Source: Aminivibrio pyruvatiphilus (GTDB lineage: Bacteria > Synergistota > Synergistia > Synergistales > Aminobacteriaceae). Taken from it: DNA of 64,000 nt. The notes under the pieces are model-generated. The model made no database searches. It saw nothing but the letters and a program-made list of their open reading frames with translations, and was not told where the DNA came from. The stretch spans positions 339,380-403,379 of the forward strand of contig NZ_SORI01000001.1 in the NCBI RefSeq assembly GCF_004366815.1. The letters are read 5' to 3'. Numbering within the stretch: the stretch's first letter is position 1; each line of letters opens with the position of its first letter. The translations under genes were made by a program, and so were the position numbers. This document shows positions 16,740 through 24,563 of the stretch, in pieces.

Positions 16740-18906
16740 CGAACAGGTGGCGTTCCTCAGGGGAAGGGAAGAGCCGTCCCCCGGCAGGGACAAGGACATG
16801 CCCGGGCGGCAGATGGTCATGTTTGCCCCGGGGAGGGAGTCCACGGACCTTGCCCTCATGGTGGATGCCCTTGCCCACGAGGAAACCCAGCCCTGGCACC
16901 CGTCGCGGATCCGGGATGCCCTGGTGAAGGAGGCCGGGGTGGAGCCCGGCCTGGCCGGCGAGATCGCCTCCGAGGTGGAGTCCGACCTTCTCCGGTGGGG
17001 GCGGGACCGGGTCACCACGTCCCTGGTCAGGGAGCTCGTCAACGTCAAGCTCTTCCAGCGGGGCCTGGATGCCAAGCTCCAGGACCACAGCCGCATCGGC
17101 ATACCGGTCCACGACCTGGAGACCATGATGCTGAACCCCAACAGGGAGAACAGCAACACCACCCACAATCCTGAATCCATCAATCTCTCCATCGCGGAGC
17201 TTGCGCTGAAGCAGTACGCCCTCACCAAGGTCTTCTCCAGGGACGTGGCGGAAGCCCACCTGTCGGGGACCATACACCTCCATGACCTGGGAATGGTGAA
17301 CCGGCCCTACTGCTCCGGCCAGAGCATCGCCTACGTGGCGAAATTCGGCCTCAACCTGCCCTCCATCACGAGCATATCCAAGCCGGCGAAGCACCCCGAC
17401 GTCCTGCTGGCCCACCTGCTGAAGATGACCTCGGTGCTGCAGAACAACTTCGCCGGGGCCATCGGGTGGGATGCGGTGAACACCTTTTTCGCCCCCTATC
17501 TCACGGGACTCTCCGAGGAACGCGTCCATCAGCTTGCCCAGATGCTCATCTTCGAGTTCAACCAGCTCGCGGGGGGCAGGGGAGGGCAGGTGGCCTTCAC
17601 GGACATCAACCTTTACTACGAGATTCCGAAGCACTTCCGGGACGTGCCCGCCATCGGCCCCGGGGGCGTGGAGACGGGAAAGACCTACGGCGACTACGCC
17701 GCCGAGGCGAAAAGCTTCCTGAAGGCCCTCTTCCGGGTCTACCTTGAGGGAGACAGCCGGGGACAGCCGTTCTTCTTCCCCAAGCCCCTGCTGCACATCA
17801 CCGAGGATTTCTTCCGCGAGGAAGGGTGGGAGGAAATGCTCTCCCTCGCCTGCGAACTCTCCGCGGAAAAGGGAAACACCTACTATGTTTTCGACCGGGG
17901 GGACGTGGTCAAGCTCTCCGAGTGCTGCCGCCTGAGTTTCGAGCTTGACGACGAGGATCTCCTTGATGCCCGGACCCCGTGGAAGCTCCGGTTCTGCGCC
18001 CTGCAGAACGTGACCCTGAACCTCCCCCGCCTCGCCTACCGGAGCGCCGGCGACAGGGAAACCCTGTTCGATCTCGTCGACCATTACATGGAGATGGCGG
18101 CGAAGGCTCACGTCCAGAAGAGGAAGTTCCTCGGCGGCATCCTGGCCCAGGGCAAGAAGGGCCCCCTTTCCGTTCTCTGCATGGACCACGACGGAGAAGC
18201 CTATCTCCGGCTGGACAAGGCGAAATATCTCATCGGCATCCTCGGGGTGAACGAGATGGTCCAGGTGATGACCGGATTCCAGCTTCACGAATCGAAGGAG
18301 GCCCTGGATCTCGCCCTGGCGGTGGTCCAGTACATGAACCTGAAGTGTGAAATGCTCTCCGAGCGGCTGGGCCTCGCCATGGTGCTGGAACAGACTCCCG
18401 CCGAGAGCACCGCCTACCGGTTCGCCAAGCTCGACCTCAAGTCCTGGCCTGAAGCGGCGTCGGTGGTCAAGGGCGATCCCGGCACCGGCGAAGTCTACTA
18501 CACCAACAGCAGCCATATCCCCTATTCGGTCCGGATGGACCCGGCGGACAAGGTCCTCCGGGAAGGGCGCTTCCATCCCATGATCTCGGCGGGGGCCATC
18601 ACCCACCTGTGGATGGGGGAGCACAAGCCGGACCCGGACGCCCTGGCGTCCTTCATCCGGAAGATCTTCCTTCACTCGGAGAACGCCCAGGTGGCCTTCA
18701 GCCCCGAGTTCACCATCTGCAACGGCTGCGGCCGGGTGAGCCGTGGGCTCCGGACGGAATGCGGATGGTGCGGGAGCGGTGATGTGGACGGCATTACGAG
18801 GATCACGGGCTATTTCACCCGGACCTCGAGCTGGAACGGCGGCAAGAGGGCTGAACTCCGGGACCGGGTGAGGTCGTCCCTGCAGCCGTCCGGCCTGCGG
18901 GAATGA
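16723..18906 (+). CDS. nrdD: anaerobic (class III) ribonucleoside-triphosphate reductase
   Basis: 727 residues. It has the class III core (NPNRENSNTTHNPESINLS, NQLAGGRGGQVAFTDINLY) and, near the C-terminus, a four-Cys zinc site (CNGCG, CGWCG) followed by the glycyl radical loop RITGYFTRTSSW. It reduces NTPs to dNTPs using a stable glycyl radical that dies in oxygen, so the cell is anaerobic. The usual N-terminal ATP-cone is not obvious. No activase gene (nrdG) follows, so that must be encoded elsewhere. Confidence 0.95.
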   Translation: MAKKTDEQVAFLRGREEPSPGRDKDMPGRQMVMFAPGRESTDLALMVDALAHEETQPWHPSRIRDALVKEAGVEPGLAGEIASEVESDLLRWGRDRVTTSLVRELVNVKLFQRGLDAKLQDHSRIGIPVHDLETMMLNPNRENSNTTHNPESINLSIAELALKQYALTKVFSRDVAEAHLSGTIHLHDLGMVNRPYCSGQSIAYVAKFGLNLPSITSISKPAKHPDVLLAHLLKMTSVLQNNFAGAIGWDAVNTFFAPYLTGLSEERVHQLAQMLIFEFNQLAGGRGGQVAFTDINLYYEIPKHFRDVPAIGPGGVETGKTYGDYAAEAKSFLKALFRVYLEGDSRGQPFFFPKPLLHITEDFFREEGWEEMLSLACELSAEKGNTYYVFDRGDVVKLSECCRLSFELDDEDLLDARTPWKLRFCALQNVTLNLPRLAYRSAGDRETLFDLVDHYMEMAAKAHVQKRKFLGGILAQGKKGPLSVLCMDHDGEAYLRLDKAKYLIGILGVNEMVQVMTGFQLHESKEALDLALAVVQYMNLKCEMLSERLGLAMVLEQTPAESTAYRFAKLDLKSWPEAASVVKGDPGTGEVYYTNSSHIPYSVRMDPADKVLREGRFHPMISAGAITHLWMGEHKPDPDALASFIRKIFLHSENAQVAFSPEFTICNGCGRVSRGLRTECGWCGSGDVDGITRITGYFTRTSSWNGGKRAELRDRVRSSLQPSGLRE

Positions 18907-18936
18907 TTTCCGGACAGCCGCAGATGGAAAATACTC

Positions 18937-18965
18937 TTCCTGTATGCGTCTTTTTTGTGTATAAT
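18937..18965 (+). promoter_or_regulatory. possible promoter of the liv operon
   Basis: A good -10 TATAAT (18960-18965) with a weak -35 TTCCTG 17 bp upstream, ~45 bp before livK. Confidence 0.45.
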
Positions 18966-19009
18966 TTCGTGGAAGTCAGTAAACCACATCCGAGGAGGGA
19001 AATAACCAA

Positions 19010-20143
19010 ATGAAGCTTCGTAATGTACTGCTTGCGGCAATGCTTGTCCTGATTCTTGCGGGAACCGCGGTTGCGGCCGATACAATCAAGATCGGCGTGT
19101 ACCTTCCCCTGACGGGAAGGGTGGCGTTCGGCGGCCAGCTCGAGCTCGAGGGCATCCAGATGGCCCACAAGGAACTTCCCGAACTTCTCGGGAAGAATGT
19201 GGAACTTGTCGTGGTGGACAACAAGACCGACAAGGTCGAAGCGGCTAACGCCGTGAAGCGTCTCGTGGAGCGCGACAAAGTCGTGGCTGTCATCGGAACC
19301 TACGGTTCCTCCCTCGCCATGGCGGGCGGCGAAGTGGCGGAAGCGGCGGGAATTCCCATGATGGGAACCTCCTGCACCAATCCCCTCGTGACCCAGGGAA
19401 AGAAGTTCGTCTTCAGGGCCTGCTTCATCGATCCCTACCAGGGCGCCGGCGCGGCCACCTATGCCGTGAAGACCCTCGGCATGAAGAAGGCCGCCCTGCT
19501 TGTGGACGTGGCCAACGACTACTGCGTGGGCCTCGCCAATTTCTTCAAGCAGTCCTACAAGAAGCTCGGCGGAGAGATCGTCTCCGAGCTGAAGTACAAC
19601 TCCGGCGACCAGGACTTCACCGCCCAGCTCACGGAGATCATCAGCAAGAAGCCCGACCTTCTCTTCATCCCCGCCGACTTCGCCGAGGGCGCCATCATCA
19701 TGAAGCAGGCCAGGGAGCTCGGAGCAGAATTCCAGATCATGGGCGGCGACGCCATGGATAACCCCGAGATAGTGAAGATCGGCGGAGACGCAGTGGAAGG
19801 CTTCATCCACACCACATTCCCCTACGATCCTTCCATGACCGATATGAGCGAGATTGCAAAGGTCTTCACCGAAAACTGGAAGAAGGCTCATCCCGACAAG
19901 GATCCCAACGTCAACGCCGCTCTCGGCTACGACTCCTACATGCTTGTCGCCAACGCCATCAAGGCTGCCGGTTCTGCCGAACCCGCCGCCATCCGTGATG
20001 CCCTTGCCAAGACGAAGGACTTCCCCGGCGTCACCGGCAGCAAGACCATCAACGAAACCCACGATGCGGAGAGCCCTGTGGGAATCGTCCAGATCAAGGA
20101 CGGAAAGAAACTGTTCATCGGAACCGTCGAGCCTGAGATGTAA
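19010..20143 (+). CDS. livK: branched-chain amino-acid ABC transporter, substrate-binding protein
   Basis: 377 residues. A signal peptide (KLRNVLLAAMLVLILAGTAVAA, no lipobox cysteine) indicates a periplasmic protein, fitting a diderm cell. The mature part is a type I periplasmic binding fold (IGVYLPLTGRVAFGGQLELEG, VAVIGTYGSS, GYDSYMLVANAIK). It captures Leu/Ile/Val or related amino acids for LivHMGF. A hairpin follows it, which commonly lets the binding protein be made in excess. Confidence 0.93.
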   Translation: MKLRNVLLAAMLVLILAGTAVAADTIKIGVYLPLTGRVAFGGQLELEGIQMAHKELPELLGKNVELVVVDNKTDKVEAANAVKRLVERDKVVAVIGTYGSSLAMAGGEVAEAAGIPMMGTSCTNPLVTQGKKFVFRACFIDPYQGAGAATYAVKTLGMKKAALLVDVANDYCVGLANFFKQSYKKLGGEIVSELKYNSGDQDFTAQLTEIISKKPDLLFIPADFAEGAIIMKQARELGAEFQIMGGDAMDNPEIVKIGGDAVEGFIHTTFPYDPSMTDMSEIAKVFTENWKKAHPDKDPNVNAALGYDSYMLVANAIKAAGSAEPAAIRDALAKTKDFPGVTGSKTINETHDAESPVGIVQIKDGKKLFIGTVEPEM

Positions 20144-20183
20144 GGAATTCCCTTCCTCAAGGTTCGTTTGCGCCTCTTTGTCC

Positions 20184-20217
20184 GGAGGGTGGGGGAACGC
20201 CTCCACCCTCCATTTTC
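20184..20217 (+). terminator. hairpin/attenuator between livK and livH
   Basis: GGAGGGTGG (20184-20192) pairs with CCACCCTCC (20203-20211) and is followed by ATTTTCTT. Probably a leaky terminator or 3' stabiliser of livK mRNA. Confidence 0.65.
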
Positions 20218-20238
20218 TTGAAGTCAGGGGGAACCTTA

Positions 20239-21132
20239 ATGAGCGGAAGCATGTTTTTCCAGCATCTTTTCAACGCAATAACACTCGGATCTCTCTACGG
20301 CCTCATCGCTATCGGATACACCATGGTCTACGGAATTCTCAGGCTCATCAACTTCGCTCACGGAGAAGTCTTCATGCTGGGCGCCTACTTTGTCTTCTTC
20401 GCCATAACGCTGCTGAACCTCCCCTGGGGAGTGGCCGCAGTTCTTGCGGTGGCCGCCAGCTCCTTCTGCGGCGTCCTTGTGGACAAAATCGCCTACAAGC
20501 CCCTCAGGAACGCTCCCCGCATCTCCGCCCTCATCAGCGCCATCGGCGTGTCCTTCTTCATCCAGAACCTCAGCATCGTAATCTTCACCGGCCTTCCCCG
20601 GCCCGTCTCGAGGCCAGACTGGCTCGTGAAAGTCTTTAAAATCGGCGAGATCCGCATTCTGCCTCTTGCCATCGTCGTCCCCGTGGTGACCCTCTTCCTT
20701 GTGCTCGGACTCCTCTGGATCGTCTACAGGACCAAGCCCGGGCTTGCCATGAGGGCCATCTCGAAGGACATCGAAACCACGAGGCTCATGGGCGTGTCGG
20801 TGAACAGGATCATCGCCATCACCTTCGGCATCGGCTCCGCCCTCGCCGCCGCTTCGGGCATCATGTGGGCCCTGCGCTATCCCCAGATCCACCCCTTCAT
20901 GGGCCTCTTCCCGGGCCTGAAAGCCTTCATCGCCGCCGTCTTCGGCGGCATCGGCTCCATCCAGGGAGCGGTCATCGGCGGCATGTTTCTCGGCGTCATC
21001 GAAATCATGGCGGTCGCCTTTTTCCCCACCCTGTCGGGGTACCGTGACGCCTTTGCCTTCGTACTTCTCATCATCATCCTGCTTATGAAGCCCACGGGAC
21101 TCATGGGGGAGAAGCTGGAGGACAAGATATGA
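20239..21132 (+). CDS. livH: branched-chain amino-acid ABC transporter permease LivH
   Basis: 297 residues from ATG 20239 (GGGGG-type site upstream; a TTG at 20218 also opens the frame). About eight membrane segments with the LivH pattern ALGSLYGLIAIGYTMVYGI-like N-terminus (here LGSLYGLIAIGYTMVYGI) and the EAA-like loop GLKAFIAAVFGGIGSIQGA. It forms the inner-membrane channel with LivM. Its stop overlaps the livM start by 4 bp. Confidence 0.94.
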   Translation: MSGSMFFQHLFNAITLGSLYGLIAIGYTMVYGILRLINFAHGEVFMLGAYFVFFAITLLNLPWGVAAVLAVAASSFCGVLVDKIAYKPLRNAPRISALISAIGVSFFIQNLSIVIFTGLPRPVSRPDWLVKVFKIGEIRILPLAIVVPVVTLFLVLGLLWIVYRTKPGLAMRAISKDIETTRLMGVSVNRIIAITFGIGSALAAASGIMWALRYPQIHPFMGLFPGLKAFIAAVFGGIGSIQGAVIGGMFLGVIEIMAVAFFPTLSGYRDAFAFVLLIIILLMKPTGLMGEKLEDKI

Positions 21133-22175
21133 ATACCCGGACGAGAAATCTCATTCTCAACTGCCTGGCCATTGCGGGTCTCGGGGGCTTCATTTACTGG
21201 GCCCAGGGGAACCTGGACGGGTACCAGATCCAGGTGCTCAACCTGATCGCAGTGAACGCCATTCTCGCCCTCAGCCTCAACCTTATCTACGGCTTCACCG
21301 GCATGTTTTCCCTGGGCCACGCGGGCTTCATGGCCATCGGCGCCTACGTGTGCGCCCTTCTCATTCTGACCCCTGCCCAGAAGACGACCATGTGGATCCT
21401 CGAGCCCATTATCTGGCCTCTTTCGGTGATCCAGGCCCCCTTTTTCGTGGCGGTGCTCCTTGCCGGGCTCATAGCGGCCCTCTGCGGCCTGCTCATCGCC
21501 ATCCCGGTCCTCCGCCTCGGCGGCGATTACCTCGGCATCGCCACCCTGGGCTTCGCCGAGATCATCCGGGTGGTCCTCACGAACCTCAGTTCCATAACCA
21601 ACGGCGCCCTGGGTATCAAGGGCATTCCCAACTACGCGAACCTCTGGTGGAACTACGGGTGGCTCCTGCTGACCCTCTTCTTCATCGTCAGGCTCGTCAA
21701 CAGCAACTTCGGCAACGTGCTCAAGGCCATCCGGGACGACGAGATCGCGGCGAAGAACATGGGCATCAACACCTTCTTCTACAGGGTGGTCTCCTTCTCG
21801 GTCGGCGCCTTTTTCGCCGGCGTGGGCGGGGCCCTCATGGGCAGCCTCGTAACCACCATCGACCCGAAGATGTTCGTGTTCACCCTGACCTTTAACGTGC
21901 TCATGATCACCGTGGCGGGCGGGCTCGGCTCCATCACGGGCAGCCTGATCGGGAGCGTGGTCATCACGGTCCTCCTGGAATGGCTTCGGATCGTGGAAAA
22001 TCCCCTTGTGATAGGGAATTTTGAAATACCGGGCATTCCGGGGATGAGAATGGTCATCTTCTCCCTTGCGCTCATCCTCATCATCCTCTTCCGGAGCGAG
22101 GGCATCATGGGCATGAAGGAAATCAGCTGGAACAGGATGTTCGGCCGTTCTGCCCGGGGAGGTGACGCGAAATGA
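21129..22175 (+). CDS. livM: branched-chain amino-acid ABC transporter permease LivM
   Basis: 348 residues, ~8-10 membrane segments. Family motifs: LSLNLIYGFTGMFSLGHAGF, LRLGGDYLGIATLGFAEIIR, DDEIAAKNMGIN, and VAGGLGSITGSLIGS. It pairs with LivH. ATGA overlaps on both sides show strict translational coupling. Confidence 0.94.
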   Translation: MNTRTRNLILNCLAIAGLGGFIYWAQGNLDGYQIQVLNLIAVNAILALSLNLIYGFTGMFSLGHAGFMAIGAYVCALLILTPAQKTTMWILEPIIWPLSVIQAPFFVAVLLAGLIAALCGLLIAIPVLRLGGDYLGIATLGFAEIIRVVLTNLSSITNGALGIKGIPNYANLWWNYGWLLLTLFFIVRLVNSNFGNVLKAIRDDEIAAKNMGINTFFYRVVSFSVGAFFAGVGGALMGSLVTTIDPKMFVFTLTFNVLMITVAGGLGSITGSLIGSVVITVLLEWLRIVENPLVIGNFEIPGIPGMRMVIFSLALILIILFRSEGIMGMKEISWNRMFGRSARGGDAK

Positions 22176-22966
22176 CGAACTCTGCACCTATTCTCCGCAC
22201 GGAGAACGTCACCATGAAGTTCGGCGGACTCACCGCCGTCAGGGATTTTACCATCGACGTCCCCCGGGGTTCCATCGTGGGGCTTATCGGCCCCAACGGG
22301 GCGGGCAAGACCACGGTGTTCAACATCGTCACCGGCTTCTACAACCCCACGGAGGGGAGGGTTCTCTTCGACGGCCAGGACATCACCGGCCTTCCTCCCC
22401 ACATGGTGTGCCGGGCGGGCATTTCACGGACGTTCCAGAACATACGCCTCTTCTCCAACGAAACAGTTCTCGAGAACGTCATGATCGGATGCCACGTCCG
22501 AAGGAAGGCCAAGTGGTGGATGGCACCCCTGGGACTTCCGCTCTTCCGCAGGGAGGAGGAGGAAATCCGGGAAAAATCCATGAATCTTCTCGAAACCGTG
22601 GGTCTTGCCAAATACGCCGACGAGAACTCGGCCTCCCTTCCCTACGGGGCCCAGCGGCGGCTGGAAATCGCCAGGGCCCTGGCCACGGACCCGAAGTTTC
22701 TTCTCCTGGACGAGCCCGCAGCGGGGATGAACCCCCAGGAATCCCGGGAACTGATGCAGTTCATCCGGAACATCCGGGAAAGGTTCGGCATCACCATCCT
22801 TCTCATCGAACACGATATGAAGGTGGTCATGGGAGTCTGCGAATACATCTGGGTTCTCGACTACGGCGTGAAAATCGCCGAAGGCGGCCCCGACGAAATC
22901 CAGTCGGACCAGAAGGTCATCGTGGCCTACCTCGGAGAGGAGTACGTGCAATATGCTGAAAATTGA
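22172..22966 (+). CDS. livG: branched-chain amino-acid ABC transporter ATP-binding protein LivG
   Basis: 264 residues. Walker A GPNGAGKTT near residue 40, LivG-specific RTFQNIRLF, signature SLPYGAQRRLEIARAL, Walker B FLLLDEPAAGMNP, and switch His in LIEHDM. It powers LivHM. It overlaps livM by 4 bp and livF by 14 bp. Confidence 0.95.
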   Translation: MTNSAPILRTENVTMKFGGLTAVRDFTIDVPRGSIVGLIGPNGAGKTTVFNIVTGFYNPTEGRVLFDGQDITGLPPHMVCRAGISRTFQNIRLFSNETVLENVMIGCHVRRKAKWWMAPLGLPLFRREEEEIREKSMNLLETVGLAKYADENSASLPYGAQRRLEIARALATDPKFLLLDEPAAGMNPQESRELMQFIRNIRERFGITILLIEHDMKVVMGVCEYIWVLDYGVKIAEGGPDEIQSDQKVIVAYLGEEYVQYAEN

Positions 22967-23672
22967 AGACCTCAACGTATACTACGGGGCCATTCATGCC
23001 GTCAAGGGAATTTCTCTCTCCATCCCCAGGGGGAGCATCGTCACCCTCATCGGCGCCAATGGGGCGGGAAAGAGCAGCACCATCCGGGCAGTGGCGGGAC
23101 TGGTGCGGAACGTCAAGGGAAAAATCGTCTACACCCCGCCTGAAGGAGAGCCGGTGAACCTCGTCGGGAAGGCTCCCGAGGAGATGGTGAAGCTTGGTAT
23201 CGCCATGAGCCCTGAAGGCCGGCGGATCCTGCCCCATCTCACCGTGGAGGAAAACCTCCAGCTCGGCGCATTCATCAGGAATGACAGGGATGGTGTCGAG
23301 CGTGACCGGGATCATGTGTACGAACTGTTCCCCCGGCTGAAGGAGCGCTCCTGGCAGAAAGGGGGAACCCTTTCCGGGGGTGAGCAGCAGATGCTCGCCG
23401 TAGGCCGGGCCCTCATGAGCCAGCCTCACCTGGTGATGCTCGACGAACCCTCCCTCGGGCTTGCCCCTCTTCTCGTCAAGGAAGTATTCGACATCATCGG
23501 GGAGATCAACGCCCTGGGCAAGACCGTCCTGCTGGTGGAGCAGAACGCCTTCGCGGCGCTCAAGATCGCATCCTACGCCTATATCCTGGAGGTCGGATCC
23601 ATCGTCCTCGAGGGCAGGGGAGAGGATCTGCTCAAGGACAGCAGGGTGAAGGAGGCCTACCTCGGAGGCTGA
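22953..23672 (+). CDS. livF: branched-chain amino-acid ABC transporter ATP-binding protein LivF
   Basis: 239 residues. Walker A GANGAGKSS, GIAMSPEGRRILPHLTVEENL, signature TLSGGEQQMLAVGRALM, Walker B LVMLDEPSLGLAP. It is the second ATPase of the transporter and the last gene of the operon, followed by a strong terminator. Confidence 0.95.
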   Translation: MLKIEDLNVYYGAIHAVKGISLSIPRGSIVTLIGANGAGKSSTIRAVAGLVRNVKGKIVYTPPEGEPVNLVGKAPEEMVKLGIAMSPEGRRILPHLTVEENLQLGAFIRNDRDGVERDRDHVYELFPRLKERSWQKGGTLSGGEQQMLAVGRALMSQPHLVMLDEPSLGLAPLLVKEVFDIIGEINALGKTVLLVEQNAFAALKIASYAYILEVGSIVLEGRGEDLLKDSRVKEAYLGG

Positions 23673-23727
23673 CCGCCTGCAGGAAACGGCGGACCGGAAG
23701 CAGCGGCCCGCAGATGGTGTAAACCGC

Positions 23728-23770
23728 GGGAGTGCCGCCGGCAGAACGAAGACCGGCGGCACTCCCCTTT
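23728..23770 (+). terminator. terminator of the liv operon
   Basis: A perfect 14-bp stem (23728-23741 / 23753-23766) with an 11-base loop, followed by a short T run. Confidence 0.8.
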
Positions 23771-23858
23771 GCCTGAAGATGGAATGATAGCCCCGGCCAG
23801 TTGCCCTTTTGACGTCCCTATACTAGACTGTACGGTGAAAAGCCATTACAAGGAGGGT

Positions 23859-24434
23859 ATGTCCGTGAGGAAGATTACCTGGAATATTCCCAACATATTA
23901 AGTCTTCTGAGGGTCTTTCTCGCTCCGCTGGTGCTTATCTTTCTTACCTTCAAGTTTACCTATCCGGTGTATACCGTGGAAGAGCTCGAGCTGAGGGTGA
24001 CCTTCGGGGACATCCTCGCCGGAACGGTCTTCATCCTTGCCGCTCTCACCGACACAGCCGACGGCTACATCGCCAGGAAAAAAGGCATGGTGACCAACCT
24101 GGGCAAGTTCATCGACCCCGTGGCCGACAAGGTCCTCGTCATGGCCGCCCTTATCTCGCTGGTGGAGCTTCAGCGCATTCCGGCGTGGATCGTGGTGGTG
24201 ATCCTCTCCCGGGATCTCATCGTCACCGGCGTCCGCATGGTCGCCGCCGCCGAAGGGGTCGTCATCGCCGCCTCCAGGGGAGGCAAGCTCAAGACGGTGT
24301 TCCAGATCGTGGCCATCTCCATGCTCATTTTCAACCTTCCCTTCGGCATCGAGGTCATGTGGGCCGCCATGATCCTCACCGTGTGGTCCGGCATGGACTA
24401 TCTCATCAAGGGAAAGAAGCTCTTCACCGACTGA
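23859..24434 (+). CDS. pgsA: CDP-diacylglycerol--glycerol-3-phosphate 3-phosphatidyltransferase
   Basis: 191 residues from ATG 23859, which has AGGAGGG two bases upstream; the longer frame has no good start. Several membrane segments and the CDP-alcohol phosphotransferase motif DTADGYIARKKG...GKFIDPVADK, with all four Asp. It makes phosphatidylglycerol phosphate in the inner membrane. The upstream gap holds only the liv terminator and no clear promoter. Confidence 0.92.
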   Translation: MSVRKITWNIPNILSLLRVFLAPLVLIFLTFKFTYPVYTVEELELRVTFGDILAGTVFILAALTDTADGYIARKKGMVTNLGKFIDPVADKVLVMAALISLVELQRIPAWIVVVILSRDLIVTGVRMVAAAEGVVIAASRGGKLKTVFQIVAISMLIFNLPFGIEVMWAAMILTVWSGMDYLIKGKKLFTD

Positions 24435-24465
24435 ATACCCTTCCGTCCTTTTCCGCCGAAATACT

Positions 24466-24495
24466 TTGACCCCGTGCACTCCCAGAGCATATAAT
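24466..24495 (+). promoter_or_regulatory. sigma70-type promoter of secA
   Basis: TTGACC (24466-24471), 18-bp spacer, TATAAT (24490-24495), ~68 bp before secA. Confidence 0.75.
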
Positions 24496-24563
24496 GTCCG
24501 GGTGTGAAGCGCCGTGGAAAAGAACCGCCTCCCCACGGCTGATCTTTCTTTTGAGGTGACGTC

